NCBI RefSeq assembly: GCF_018332655.1
Contig: NZ_BOQL01000055.1
Location: forward strand, 28,848 to 92,847
Reading direction: 5' to 3'
Length of the DNA stretch: 64,000 nucleotides
DNA from: Actinoplanes auranticolor
Lineage (GTDB): Bacteria > Actinomycetota > Actinomycetes > Mycobacteriales > Micromonosporaceae
The notes under the pieces were generated by a model. That model saw only the letters and a program-made list of their open reading frames with translations. It was not told the origin of the DNA and searched no databases. This document shows positions 9,901-17,446 of this stretch, piece after piece (position 1 is the stretch's first letter; every line of letters starts with the position of its first letter). A program made the translations under genes and the position numbers.

Positions 9901-10137
9901 CCGGGGGGCAAGCCGACCGATGACGAGACGGCCGAGGAACGGCGCTTGTTCTTCGTGGGGCTGACGCGGGCCCAGGACCGGCTCTACGTGAGCCATACGG
10001 CGCGGCGCTTCCGGCACGGCAAGGAACGCGAGCAGTCACCGACGCCGTTCCTGGACGCGATCGACGCCGGCCTCTTCGAGCGCATGGGCGATGCCGTCCC
10101 GTCCCGCCCCAAGGACCGGCAGCTGCGGCTCCTCTGA
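6976..10137 (+). CDS. Endonuclease Q-like PHP domain fused to UvrD-type DNA helicase
   Basis: One polypeptide of about 1,053 residues carries two repair modules. The first ~430 residues are a PHP phosphoesterase of the endonuclease Q type: H20 and H22 in DLHIHS, GTGDFTHP, SVEIS, HHLIYLP, PAHIWTPWF and SNSDAHSP, then a HxxC...CxxC zinc site (H285, C288, C304, C307). After a Lys/Pro linker comes an SF1A helicase with every motif intact: GPGTGKT near 521, DEYQD near 668, GDPDQAIYSFRGAD, HAAKGLEF and VGLTRAQDRLY. Subdomain 1B is short. EndoQ nicks 5' of deaminated bases in archaea; coupling to a helicase suggests nick-and-unwind repair. GTG 6976 is chosen for its AGGA; GTG 6961 and ATG 6919 are alternatives. 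Confidence 0.85.
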   Translation: MPSVSAGSSDTADTYVADLHIHSRYSRACSRDLTLPNLAWWARRKGIAVLGTGDFTHPAWFDHLRENLVPADEPGLYRLGADAEREVSRRLPPILQSSKDARFMLSVEISTIYKRDDRTRKVHHLIYLPDLAAAARFNTALGRIGNLTADGRPILGLDSRDLLEIVLEASPDGYLVPAHIWTPWFSALGSKSGFDAIADCYADLAEHITAVETGLSSDPAMNWRVSSLDRYRLVSNSDAHSPAALAREATLFAGTPDYFAIKAGETLAGTIEFFPEEGKYHADGHRACGINWAPQQTREHGGRCPECGKPLTVGVLNRIEELADRTDGGERDQQVVHLIQLAEILGEINGVGPKSKTVDGQLNHVVATLGAELDILRHVPLDDIGQAGGEQLREAIDRLRRGDVRRISGYDGEYGVITLFEPGELRNKQSAPQAETLFDMIPVPVPQQRKAEPAIGRAPVPKAAKEPKKKAPPLPPPVSPHEPFEPMLAGMEEVGTGLLDRLDAMQRVAASAPGGPLLIVAGPGTGKTRTLTHRIAYLCAELGVFPERCLAITFTRRAAEEMRHRLDALIPDVAEDITVGTFHSLGLTILKENAKAAGLGASWRIADDAERAAAREQAGDDDQAYAKLLRQQDLVDLDDLLTMPVALLRDEPELVERYRKRWQWIFVDEYQDVDDVQYELLRLLAPADGNLCAIGDPDQAIYSFRGADVGYFLRFSRDFTDARLVRLTRNYRSSAPILAAAVQAIAPTTLVQGRRLDPARVNPESPLVGRYFAGSVADEADFVVRTVDELVGGLSHRSLDSGRVDSRAVAPGTLSFADIAVLYRTDSQAQAVVDALSRAGVPVQKRSHNRLRDRPGVQVIARELRHADGLGGSLAARVKLTAQVLAQRYAAPTLDAEQLAPEDVWAAADLLMPLAHRIGEDLPRFLQEIATGAEVDALDPRAEAVNLLTLHAAKGLEFPVVFLVGCEDGLLPLRWPGGKPTDDETAEERRLFFVGLTRAQDRLYVSHTARRFRHGKEREQSPTPFLDAIDAGLFERMGDAVPSRPKDRQLRLL

Positions 10138-10140
10138 GCG

Positions 10141-10154
10141 GGCGGCGCGCCGCC
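10141..10154. terminator. GC palindrome between convergent genes
   Basis: A 14-base perfect palindrome, GGCGGCGCGCCGCC, lies in the 40-base gap between the helicase stop and the prepilin peptidase stop. It may help termination but has no loop or T-tract, so this is weak. Confidence 0.3.
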
Positions 10155-10177
10155 GGCCGGCGAGGACCATGAGGCGA

Positions 10178-10879
10178 TCAGGTGACCAGGCAGCCGAGGA
10201 ACGCGCCGGTCAGCAGGGCCGGACCCAGCGGAAGCGCCGTCCGGCGTTTTGCTCTGCGGGTGAGCAAGAGGGTCAGGGCTACCGGACCGTTGATCAGATG
10301 GGGCGCCAGCAGCCCGACCATCAGGGCCGGCCAGCCCAGGAAACCCAGCGTGAAGCCGAGGACCGTGGCGAGCTTGACGTCGCCCAGGCCGAGGCCGGCG
10401 CCGGGGAGCAGAGCGATGATGAGATACAGCAGGCCACTGAGGAGTGCCGCCAGGGCTGCCCGGCCGAGGCGGGCCGGCTCGCCGGTCAGCACAGCGGCGG
10501 CGCTCAGCGGCAGCACCGTGGCTGCCGCCAGCAAGGCCACCAGGGGGTCCGGCAGCCGCAGGCAGCGCAGATCGATCACCGCCAGCAGGATGCCCAGCAG
10601 CGCCGCCGGAAGCAGCACCAGCAGCAGGGGAGCCGGGCCGATCGTGGCCCCCAGTGTGCCCGCGACCAGCGCACCTGTCGCCCAGGTCCACACCGGTGAC
10701 CGGGCACAGTCGCACGTTGCTCCGGCCCGTACCCAGGTCGCCAGGGTGACCGCGCAGCCGGCGCAGGTGGATCTCGGCCGGCTGCCGCGGGGCACCGCCA
10801 GGCGGTGCGCCGCCCGGGGGACGAAGGCGGCCGACGCGCCGCCGAAGACCGCCGCACAAACCGTCACCGAGAACGACAT
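10178..10879 (-). CDS. A24 family prepilin peptidase
   Basis: A 233-residue polytopic membrane protein of the type IV prepilin peptidase family, aspartic proteases that cleave prepilin-like leaders at the inner membrane. The two catalytic aspartates are recognisable in AVIDLRCLRLPD and in GLGLGDVKLATVLG (GxGxGDxK). An N-terminal cytoplasmic loop carries CAGC and CDC, a reduced version of the zinc tetra-cysteine of full-length enzymes. About seven hydrophobic segments follow. No pilin, PilB or PilC gene is adjacent, so its substrate is encoded elsewhere. ATG 10879 is the natural start. Confidence 0.85.
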   Translation of the reverse strand: MSFSVTVCAAVFGGASAAFVPRAAHRLAVPRGSRPRSTCAGCAVTLATWVRAGATCDCARSPVWTWATGALVAGTLGATIGPAPLLLVLLPAALLGILLAVIDLRCLRLPDPLVALLAAATVLPLSAAAVLTGEPARLGRAALAALLSGLLYLIIALLPGAGLGLGDVKLATVLGFTLGFLGWPALMVGLLAPHLINGPVALTLLLTRRAKRRTALPLGPALLTGAFLGCLVT

Positions 10880-11052
10880 GGGGCTGAACGGTAGTGCTCC
10901 GGCGTCCCCCGCGCGGGTCGCGTTGCCGACAGACGAGGCGAATGGCCCCGTTGTAGCCGAGTTGAGCCCAGCTCGGCGCGATTCCGGGAGAGAACGAGCG
11001 AGGCGTGCACGCTACGGTGGCGTACAGCGATCCCGCGCCTGGAGGAACCCCG

Positions 11053-11751
11053 ATGTCGCAGAACGGCCCCTACCCCGGCCAGGGCTGGTCGGCCGGCGGA
11101 CAGCCGGGTTCCGGCGAGCCGTACACGGAGCCGGCCGATCCGTGGGGTGACGCCGCGACGCACTCGTCGCCGGTGCCCGAGACCGCCTGGGGCGGCCAGC
11201 CGATGTCGGTGCCGCCCTCGCAGGAGAATTCCGCGAACTTCCACGGCGGCTATCCCGTCGCTCCGATGAACGGCGTGCCGCCCGTGTGGCAGCAGCCGCC
11301 GGCGCCACCGCCGCGCAAGCGCAACACCCCGATCATCGCGCTCGTGATCGTGCTGGGTCTGCTCATCGTCGGCGGGCTGGCCACGGCGGGCTGGCTGGTC
11401 CAGCGGGCCGGCAATCCCCAGACCGGGGCGTCGGCCCAGCCCACCGCGGCGGCGAGCGCCACCAACGGCTCGGTGCCCGAGCCGCGCAGCAGCGAGGACG
11501 CGCGCTTCGTGGGCAAGGGCCAGTGCGTGCGCAACGAGGGTACGGCGGACGACAGCCCCGACCTCAAGATCGTGGCGTGCGCCAGCGGCACCTACCAGGT
11601 GCTCAGGCGCGTCGACGGCCGCACGACGGGCGAGGCCGACGCCGAGTCCAAGTGCAGCAAGGTCCAGAAGTACACCAAGTGGTATTTCTACGACAGCGAG
11701 CTCGACAGCCTCGACTTCGTGCTCTGCCTCAAGGAGTATGGCGTCGACTAG
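11053..11751 (+). CDS. LppU/SCO3897-like membrane protein with Pro/Gly-rich N-terminus
   Basis: 232 residues from ATG 11053, preceded by GGAGGA at 11041. Residues ~1-90 are Pro/Gly/Gln-rich and cytoplasmic. A single membrane helix (NTPIIALVIVLGLLIVGG) follows at ~95-117. The exported part (~140-232) contains four cysteines in GKGQCVRNEG, KIVACASG, SKCSKV and FVLCLKEYG, matching the small extracytoplasmic domain of the actinobacterial LppU/SCO3897 group. Function is unknown. An upstream in-frame GTG at 11005 is less likely because of the ribosome site. The stop codon overlaps the first of a cluster of CTAG motifs. Confidence 0.75.
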   Translation: MSQNGPYPGQGWSAGGQPGSGEPYTEPADPWGDAATHSSPVPETAWGGQPMSVPPSQENSANFHGGYPVAPMNGVPPVWQQPPAPPPRKRNTPIIALVIVLGLLIVGGLATAGWLVQRAGNPQTGASAQPTAAASATNGSVPEPRSSEDARFVGKGQCVRNEGTADDSPDLKIVACASGTYQVLRRVDGRTTGEADAESKCSKVQKYTKWYFYDSELDSLDFVLCLKEYGVD

Positions 11752-11821
11752 CGTCATCTAGCCCAAACGCTAGACAGTCGTAGAGAGTGTTCGATTGCGA
11801 ACTCTAGCTTTTCGGCTAGAG
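11748..11821. promoter_or_regulatory. Cluster of five CTAG motifs with hairpin upstream of AAA ATPase gene
   Basis: CTAG, usually rare in GC-rich bacterial genomes, occurs at 11748, 11758, 11770, 11804 and 11816, with spacings of 10, 12, 34 and 12 bases. The last two lie in a hairpin: CTCTAGC at 11802-11808 pairs with GCTAGAG at 11815-11821 around a TTTTCG loop. The stretch is the only spacer before the ATPase gene. It could act as terminator of the upstream gene, operator, or both. Confidence 0.5.
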
Positions 11822-11841
11822 AGCCCGATACGGTGCTATCC

Positions 11842-13044
11842 GTGGATCCGGTCCGCAACCCGTACGCGCCCGGCGCCGGCCAGCGCCCACCCGAGCTGGC
11901 CGGGCGCGGCCGTGAGCTGGACGCCTTCGACGTCGTCCTGGAACGCGTCGCCCGGGGCCGCCCCGAACGCAGTCTGGTCCTCACCGGCTTGCGCGGCGTC
12001 GGCAAGACCGTGCTGCTCAACACCCTGCGCTCGGCCGCGATCGGCCGGCTCTGGGGCACCGGCAAGATCGAGGCCCGGCCGGACCAGTCGCTGCGCCGCC
12101 CGGTCTCCGCCGCCCTGCACATGGCGATCCGCGAGCTGACCCCGCACCACCGCGACCCGGAACGCGTCGACGAGGTGCTGGCCGTGCTCAAGGCCTTCGC
12201 GCTGCGGGCCAACGACTCCTCGGCGAAGCTGCGCGACCGCTGGACGCCGGGCATCGACGTGCCGCCCGCCCGCGGCCGGGCCGACTCCGGCGACATCGAG
12301 ATCGACCTGGTCGAGCTGTTCACCGACGCGGCGTCGCTGGCCACGGACGTGGGCACCGGGATCGCTCTGTTCATCGACGAGATGCAGGACCTCGGGCCGA
12401 CCGACGTGTCCGCGCTCTGCGCCGCCTGCCATGAGCTGTCCCAGCTCGGCGCCCCGCTCATCGTCGTCGGCGCCGGTCTGCCCCACCTGCCGGCGGTGCT
12501 CTCCGCGGCGAAGTCCTACTCCGAGCGTCTCTTCCGGTACCAGCGCATCGACCGCCTCGACCGGATCGCCGCGGACCTCGCCCTGTGTGCACCGGCCGCC
12601 CGCGAGGACGTCGAGTACGAGCCCAAGGCGCTGGACCTGCTCTACGACAAGTCGGGCGGATATCCGTACTTCGTGCAGGCGTACGGGAAGGCGACCTGGG
12701 ACCACGCGCCGACCTCGCCGGTGACCGCGGAGGACGTCCGGGTGGCGGCACCGGAGGCCGAGGCGGAGCTGGCTGTCGGCTTCTTCGGCTCCCGTTTCGA
12801 GCGGGCCACCCCGGCCGAACGCGAGTACATGCGCGCGATGGCTTCGCTCTCCGGCGACTCGGGCAACGACATGGACGCCGCGGTGCCGACCGCCGACATC
12901 GCCGCCGCACTGTCCCGCCGCCCGGCCAGCCTGTCGCCGGCCCGGGACGCCTTGATCAAGAAGGGCCTGATCTACTCGGGTGAGCGGGGGACGGTGGCGT
13001 TCACCGTGCCGCACTTCGGACGGTATCTGCGGACCCAGCCCTAG
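11842..13044 (+). CDS. AAA family ATPase (Orc1/Cdc6-like)
   Basis: About 400 residues from GTG 11842 (VDPVRNPYAPGAG; an in-frame GTG at 11833 is the alternative). The Walker A motif is LTGLRGVGKT near residue 55, Walker B is IALFIDEMQD near 180, and sensor and lid regions include YFVQAYGKATWD. A C-terminal winged-helix-like domain runs through TPAEREYMRAMASL to VAFTVPHFGRYLR. This is the layout of stand-alone actinobacterial AAA+/STAND-like ATPases similar to Orc1/Cdc6. The role is unknown; DNA binding through the winged helix is an inference. No ribosome site is obvious, so translation may be leaderless. Confidence 0.75.
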   Translation: MDPVRNPYAPGAGQRPPELAGRGRELDAFDVVLERVARGRPERSLVLTGLRGVGKTVLLNTLRSAAIGRLWGTGKIEARPDQSLRRPVSAALHMAIRELTPHHRDPERVDEVLAVLKAFALRANDSSAKLRDRWTPGIDVPPARGRADSGDIEIDLVELFTDAASLATDVGTGIALFIDEMQDLGPTDVSALCAACHELSQLGAPLIVVGAGLPHLPAVLSAAKSYSERLFRYQRIDRLDRIAADLALCAPAAREDVEYEPKALDLLYDKSGGYPYFVQAYGKATWDHAPTSPVTAEDVRVAAPEAEAELAVGFFGSRFERATPAEREYMRAMASLSGDSGNDMDAAVPTADIAAALSRRPASLSPARDALIKKGLIYSGERGTVAFTVPHFGRYLRTQP

Positions 13045-13050
13045 CGGGGC

Positions 13051-13533
13051 TCAGACGAGGCGCCAGGCCGACGGGTAGCGGGCCTCGATCGGCCGCAGCG
13101 CCAGGACCTGCCAGGCGTCGCCGGCCGAGGACCATTCGCTGGTGATCCCGTACGGCGCAGCCGGCACGAACCCGAACCGCCGGTAGTACGCCGGGTCCCC
13201 CAGCACCAGCACGAGCCGTTCCCGCGCCTCGGTGGCCCGCCGCAGCGCATCGCGGACGACGCTGGTGCCCAGTCCCTGCCGCTGCCGCTCGGGCAGAACG
13301 GCGACCGGTCCCAGCGCCAACGCCTCCTCGCCGCCGACCATCACTCTGCTGAGCAGGGCGAATGCGGCCAGGCGACCGTTTTCCTCGGCCACGACGGAAA
13401 ACTCGGGCAGCCAGGCGTGGGTCGGCCGCAGCGCCGCGACCAGCCGGGCCTCCGCCTCACCGTCGAACGCCGCCTCCAGCAGACGACGGACGCCGTCGGC
13501 ATCCTCGGGTTGCTCGATGCGCACCTCTGTCAT
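13051..13533 (-). CDS. GNAT family N-acetyltransferase (YhbS-like)
   Basis: 160 residues from ATG 13533. The conserved acetyl-CoA segment is LGPVAVLPERQRQGLGTSVVRDAL (written in part, containing Q/RxxGxG), followed by LVLGDPAYYRRFGF, which is characteristic of the YhbS/predicted N-acetyltransferase subgroup. The C-terminal part (ALRPIEARYPSAW) also fits that subgroup. It ends seven bases from the stop of the AAA ATPase gene, convergently. An open frame extends upstream to 14199 but overlaps the DoxX gene and is not coding. Substrate unknown. Confidence 0.8.
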   Translation of the reverse strand: MTEVRIEQPEDADGVRRLLEAAFDGEAEARLVAALRPTHAWLPEFSVVAEENGRLAAFALLSRVMVGGEEALALGPVAVLPERQRQGLGTSVVRDALRRATEARERLVLVLGDPAYYRRFGFVPAAPYGITSEWSSAGDAWQVLALRPIEARYPSAWRLV

Positions 13534-13638
13534 GTCCCGAAACCCTACGGACGTGGGCAAGCCCAGACCCGGCAGGGTGCGGGTGGCCACTCCACAACTC
13601 ACCCGGCACACCTCGGCGGATCCGGGTATCACGGGGCT

Positions 13639-14181
13639 ATGAAGCCTGTGCGTACTGCAGCCCGCGCCATGCTCGGTGCGATCTTCGTAGTCAGCGGAGT
13701 CCGGGTCGTGCTCGACCCGGATTCCAAGGTCACCGCGGCCAAGCGGGTCACCGACAAGATGGCCCCGATGATCGAGCGGGTCGATCCGCGCCTGCCCACC
13801 GACGCGCGCGATCTCGTGCGGGCCAAGGCGGCGTCCGACGTCGTCGCCGGGCTGCTGCTGGCCAGCGGCCGCCTCACCCGGCCCGCCGCGGTCGCGCTCG
13901 CCGCCGGCCTCGTGCCGACCACCTTCGCCGGGCACCCGTTCTGGAGCTACCCGCAGCCGCAGCGCGCGCAGCACCAGACCGACTTCCTCAAGAATCTCGG
14001 TCTGCTCGGCGGGCTGCTGCTCGCCGCCGTCGACACCCAGGGCAAGCCCGGCATCGGCTACCGCACCAGTCACGCGGTGGACCGCTCGCAGCGCTCGGTG
14101 CGCCGCGCGGTGCGGACGGCCCGGCGCGAAGCCAAGATCGCCACGGTGACCGCGGCCGCCGCGCGCAAGATCCCCGGGTAA
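13639..14181 (+). CDS. DoxX family membrane protein
   Basis: 180 residues from ATG 13639. A first hydrophobic segment with MLGAIFVVSGVRVV begins at residue ~11, followed by ASDVVAGLLLASGRL, the AVALAAGLVPTTFAGHPFW segment and FLKNLGLLGGLLLAAVD. This is the typical four-helix DoxX/SURF4 layout with the conserved FLKNLGLLGG signature. Members associate with superoxide dismutase and sulfurtransferase in mycobacterial oxidative defence. The C-terminal 40 residues are basic. Only a weak ribosome site is visible. The 100-base spacer after it holds no clear feature. Confidence 0.85.
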   Translation: MKPVRTAARAMLGAIFVVSGVRVVLDPDSKVTAAKRVTDKMAPMIERVDPRLPTDARDLVRAKAASDVVAGLLLASGRLTRPAAVALAAGLVPTTFAGHPFWSYPQPQRAQHQTDFLKNLGLLGGLLLAAVDTQGKPGIGYRTSHAVDRSQRSVRRAVRTARREAKIATVTAAAARKIPG

Positions 14182-14284
14182 ATCACCTAACGGGCTCACC
14201 CGGCGTTAAGCCGTCGAAGCACCAGGGCGGCGCGCTCGAGACCGGCGCGGTGACGCCGGGGTCGAGCTACGGGGAGGTCGCGCC

Positions 14285-15760
14285 ATGCCCGCGATGCGGA
14301 CTGCCGCGCGTCCGGCCACGACCAGGTGCCTGGTGGTCCTGCTCGCGTGGGTCGGCATCCTGGCCGCGATCACCACGATCGCCCAGCGGTACGGCTTCAG
14401 CACCCTGGCCGTGGACCGGGCGGCGATCATCCACGCCCTCGCCGGCGACGGCCTGTACGCGTACCGTTCGCCGCTGACCCACCTCGGCACCGCCCTGCCG
14501 CCGCCCGCGTTGTTCGTGGTCTCGCCTGCGGTGTTCCTGCCGCTGCCGCTCGCCGGCTGGCTGACCGCGCTGGCCGGCGTGGCCGCTCTCGGCTTGTCGA
14601 TGATCGCGCTGGTCAGCCCGGTGGCCCGGCGCTACGGCCGGCGTCCCTGGCCGGTCGTGCTGGCCGCGGGCGCCCTCGCCCTGACGATCGAGCCGGTACG
14701 CGCGGCGCTCGGCCGGGGCACCCTGGACCTGCTCGTGTTCGGTCTGATCACCGCCGACATCGTGGCGCTGCGCCGCGGCGCGTGGGCGCTCAGCCGGGCG
14801 GCCTGGTGGCCGGGCCGGCCGGCATCCTCACCACCGCGCGGCCGCACCCCGGGCGACCTGCTGCGCCGTGGCTGGGCGACGGGCGCCTGGGCCGGCGTCG
14901 GGGTGGGACTGGCCACGGCCTTGGCGGTGACCCCGGCGTTCTTCATCGTCTACCTGGCGGTGACCAGGCAGTGGCGGGCGGCGCTGACCGCGACGGGCAC
15001 GGCGCTGACCGCGGCGTTCGCGGCCTGGCTGGTCAGCCCCGGCGAGACCGTGGCGTGGCTGGGCGAGGTGCTGTGGCGCATCGACCGCACCGGACCGGTC
15101 GAGGCGATCTCGAACCAGTCGCTGGCCGGCGTGCTGGCCCGCATCTACGACTCCGCAACGACGCCCGTGCTCCTGTGGCTGTCGTTCTCGCTGCTGCTGA
15201 TCGCGGTCGGGCTGATCCGGGCCCGGGCCGCCCACGCGGACGGTGACGAGATCGCCGCGTTCACGCTGGTCGGGCTGACGGTGGCGATCGTGGGCCCGGT
15301 GACCGACACCCACGAGCTCATCTGGATCCTGCCGGCGGTGCTGATCCTGATCGACGCGGCGGCCCGCCGCCGGGTGACCTCACCCCGCCGTCCGCCCGGT
15401 CGCCGGCCCGGCCTGGCCTTCGCCCTCGCCGCCGGGATGACGTATCTGCTCTTCGTGCTGGCTCCGATGTGGAGCCTGCCCGGCCCGTTCTCGGCCAACT
15501 GCTATGCGCTGGCGTTGATCCTGCTGGTCAACGCGCTTCCGTGGCGTCCGGGGGTGGCGCCGGCGTTCCCGATCAACCGGTGGCTGGGCCGGGTCTCTTC
15601 CGCGGCTCGCCGCCGGCCGGCCACCGCGGACCTGGGTGGCGGCGGTAGCTCGGCAGCCGGCGGACCGCATCTCGCTCGCCGGGCCGGCCCGGCGACCAAC
15701 CGGCCGGGCGGCCCACTGCCGGCGGCGACGATCCCGCCACCCCGCGATCCGGGTCGCTGA
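14285..15760 (+). CDS. GT87-like polyprenol-phosphate-mannose-dependent glycosyltransferase
   Basis: 491 residues, with ATG 14285 preceded by GGGGAGG. About nine to ten hydrophobic segments give the DUF2029/GT-C layout. Landmarks are LAVDRAAIIHALAGDGLYAYRSPLTHLG (acidic residue in the first periplasmic loop), GTLDLLVFGLITADIVALR, AWAGVGVGLATALAVTPAFFIVYLA and a late segment TDTHELIWILPAV. GT87 enzymes such as PimE transfer mannose to lipid or glycan acceptors outside the membrane. The acceptor is unknown. The C-terminal ~60 residues are Ala/Gly/Pro/Arg-rich and cytoplasmic. Two further proteins of this kind are encoded at 21492 and 47853. Confidence 0.8.
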   Translation: MPAMRTAARPATTRCLVVLLAWVGILAAITTIAQRYGFSTLAVDRAAIIHALAGDGLYAYRSPLTHLGTALPPPALFVVSPAVFLPLPLAGWLTALAGVAALGLSMIALVSPVARRYGRRPWPVVLAAGALALTIEPVRAALGRGTLDLLVFGLITADIVALRRGAWALSRAAWWPGRPASSPPRGRTPGDLLRRGWATGAWAGVGVGLATALAVTPAFFIVYLAVTRQWRAALTATGTALTAAFAAWLVSPGETVAWLGEVLWRIDRTGPVEAISNQSLAGVLARIYDSATTPVLLWLSFSLLLIAVGLIRARAAHADGDEIAAFTLVGLTVAIVGPVTDTHELIWILPAVLILIDAAARRRVTSPRRPPGRRPGLAFALAAGMTYLLFVLAPMWSLPGPFSANCYALALILLVNALPWRPGVAPAFPINRWLGRVSSAARRRPATADLGGGGSSAAGGPHLARRAGPATNRPGGPLPAATIPPPRDPGR

Positions 15761-15791
15761 ACGCGGCGCACGGCGGACCGCCGGCGCCGGC

Positions 15792-16223
15792 TCAGGGGCA
15801 GTTCACCCACTCTTCGGTGCCGTCGGTGAACACCTGACGTTTCCAGATCGGCAGCCGCGCCTTCGCCTCGTCCACCAGCCGGGCGCAGGCTGCGAAGGCC
15901 GCTGCCCGGTGCGCCGTGCTCACCGCCGCCACCAGCGCCACGTCGCCGATCCGCAGCAGCCCCACCCGGTGGGAGACCGCCACCGCGTAGACGTCCGGGT
16001 CAGCGGCGATCTCTTCCGCCACTTCGCGCAGCACTGCCGCCGCGCTCGGGTGGCCCTCGTATTCCAGCAGCGTGACGCCCTTGCCGTCGTCGTGGTCGCG
16101 GACCACGCCCTGGAACGACACGACCGCCCCGGCCCGGGGGTCCGCTACGGCTTTCTCGTGGGCGGCCAGGTCCAGGGCCGTGTCGTGGACCTCGACGATC
16201 CGCACTGTCTCGGTGGTGGTCAC
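15792..16223 (-). CDS. moaE: Molybdopterin synthase catalytic subunit MoaE
   Basis: 143 residues from GTG 16223, overlapping the moeA stop by four bases. MoaE inserts two sulfurs from MoaD thiocarboxylate into cyclic pyranopterin monophosphate. Diagnostic segments are AVVSFQGVVRDHDDGKGV, LEYEGHPSAA, AVSHRVGLLRIGD, STAHRAAAF and the catalytic lysine region LPIWKRQVFTDGTEEWV. It is the last gene of the leftward Moco operon. Its partner MoaD is encoded at 5185 on the other strand. Confidence 0.96.
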   Translation of the reverse strand: MTTTETVRIVEVHDTALDLAAHEKAVADPRAGAVVSFQGVVRDHDDGKGVTLLEYEGHPSAAAVLREVAEEIAADPDVYAVAVSHRVGLLRIGDVALVAAVSTAHRAAAFAACARLVDEAKARLPIWKRQVFTDGTEEWVNCP

Positions 16224-17446
16224 GGGCGCTCTCCCGGATACAGCGGCAGGGGATGGAACGGGACCAGGTCGCCGGCGGCGGCTGCCGTGTCGGGACGCAC
16301 CACGACGAAGCCGTCGGCGGTGGCCAGCCCTCTCAGCATCGCCGAGCCGACGTGGCCGACCGGGGTGGCCCGGCGACCGTCCGGGTCCAGGGCGGCCAGG
16401 GCCAGGTGGGTGAAGCCGCCCCGGCCCGGCACCGGCGCGGTGAGCTCGACCTTGCGCAGGGCCGGCAACTCCCGGCCCTGCAGCCCGGCCAGCAGGGGCG
16501 CGACCAGGGTGATCAGGGCGATCACGGCCGACTGCGGGTTGCCGGGCAGGCCGGCCAGGAAGCGGTAGCGGCCGTCCGCGGCGGGCACCCGGGCCAGCAG
16601 CATCGGGAAGCCGGGGCGGACGGCGACCGTGTTGATCACGTACTCGGCGCCGAGCTCGGCCAGGGCGGGGTGCAGGTGGTCGACCGGGCCGTTCATCGTG
16701 CCGCCGGTCGTGCAGACCACGTCGGCGCTGGTCAGCGCTTCACGGATCGCCGCCACGTGCGCCTCGAGGGTGTCCTGCACCGGGCCGCGCACCGCCGCCG
16801 GACTGACCGTCGCGCCGTAGCGGCGCAGCCAGGCCGGCACCAGCGGGCTCAGCGAGTCGCGGACCCGGCCGGCTCCCGGCGGGCCGCTGGTGAGCAGCTC
16901 GTCGCCGAAGACCAGCAGGGCCGCGCGCGGCTGGGCACGGACCGGGATCCGGTCGTAGCCGCAGGTCGCCGCCATGCCGAGCACGGCGGGATCAACCGGG
17001 GTGCCGGCCGGCAGCAGTTCCTCACCGCGGCGGGCCTCGTCGCCGGGCAGCCGCCACTCGGGCTGCGGGCGGGGCGTGCCGGTGACGCGGCCCTCGGCGT
17101 CGCGGCTGGATTCCTCGACGCGGATCAGGGCCTCCGCGCCCTCGGGGACCATCGCGCCGGTGGCGATCTCCACGCAGGTGCCGTCGCCGGTGAGCGGCGC
17201 CGCCGTGCCGCCGGCCAGCACCCGGCCGGTCGGCTGCCAGGGCGCCGGGCCGCGGACCGCCCAGCCGTCGATGCTCGACGTCGGGAACGCGGGCAGGTCG
17301 GTCAGGGCGACGAGAGGTTCGCCGAGGGTACGGCCGTCAGCGCCGGCGAGTGGCACTGCCTCGGCGGGGCCGGCCGCGGCCCGGCCCGCTTCGTGTCCGT
17401 TCGTGCGTGCCTTGTCCCAGTCGACCGGGATGCTGTCTGCGCTCAC
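16220..17446 (-). CDS. moeA: Molybdopterin molybdotransferase MoeA
   Basis: 408 residues from GTG 17446, overlapping mog by four bases. MoeA inserts molybdate into adenylylated molybdopterin. The N-terminal part has AFPTSSIDGWAVRG (family PxSxMDGYA), TGAMVPEGAEALIRVEE and the later CTTGGTMNGPVDHL motif (TGG catalytic region). RPGFPMLLAR and FLAGLPGNPQSAVI are also conserved. The DGYA tyrosine is Trp here and the consensus GGxSxG reads GGTMNG, mild departures that occur in actinobacterial paralogues. The C-terminal domain IV is complete. Confidence 0.93.
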   Translation of the reverse strand: MSADSIPVDWDKARTNGHEAGRAAAGPAEAVPLAGADGRTLGEPLVALTDLPAFPTSSIDGWAVRGPAPWQPTGRVLAGGTAAPLTGDGTCVEIATGAMVPEGAEALIRVEESSRDAEGRVTGTPRPQPEWRLPGDEARRGEELLPAGTPVDPAVLGMAATCGYDRIPVRAQPRAALLVFGDELLTSGPPGAGRVRDSLSPLVPAWLRRYGATVSPAAVRGPVQDTLEAHVAAIREALTSADVVCTTGGTMNGPVDHLHPALAELGAEYVINTVAVRPGFPMLLARVPAADGRYRFLAGLPGNPQSAVIALITLVAPLLAGLQGRELPALRKVELTAPVPGRGGFTHLALAALDPDGRRATPVGHVGSAMLRGLATADGFVVVRPDTAAAAGDLVPFHPLPLYPGERP

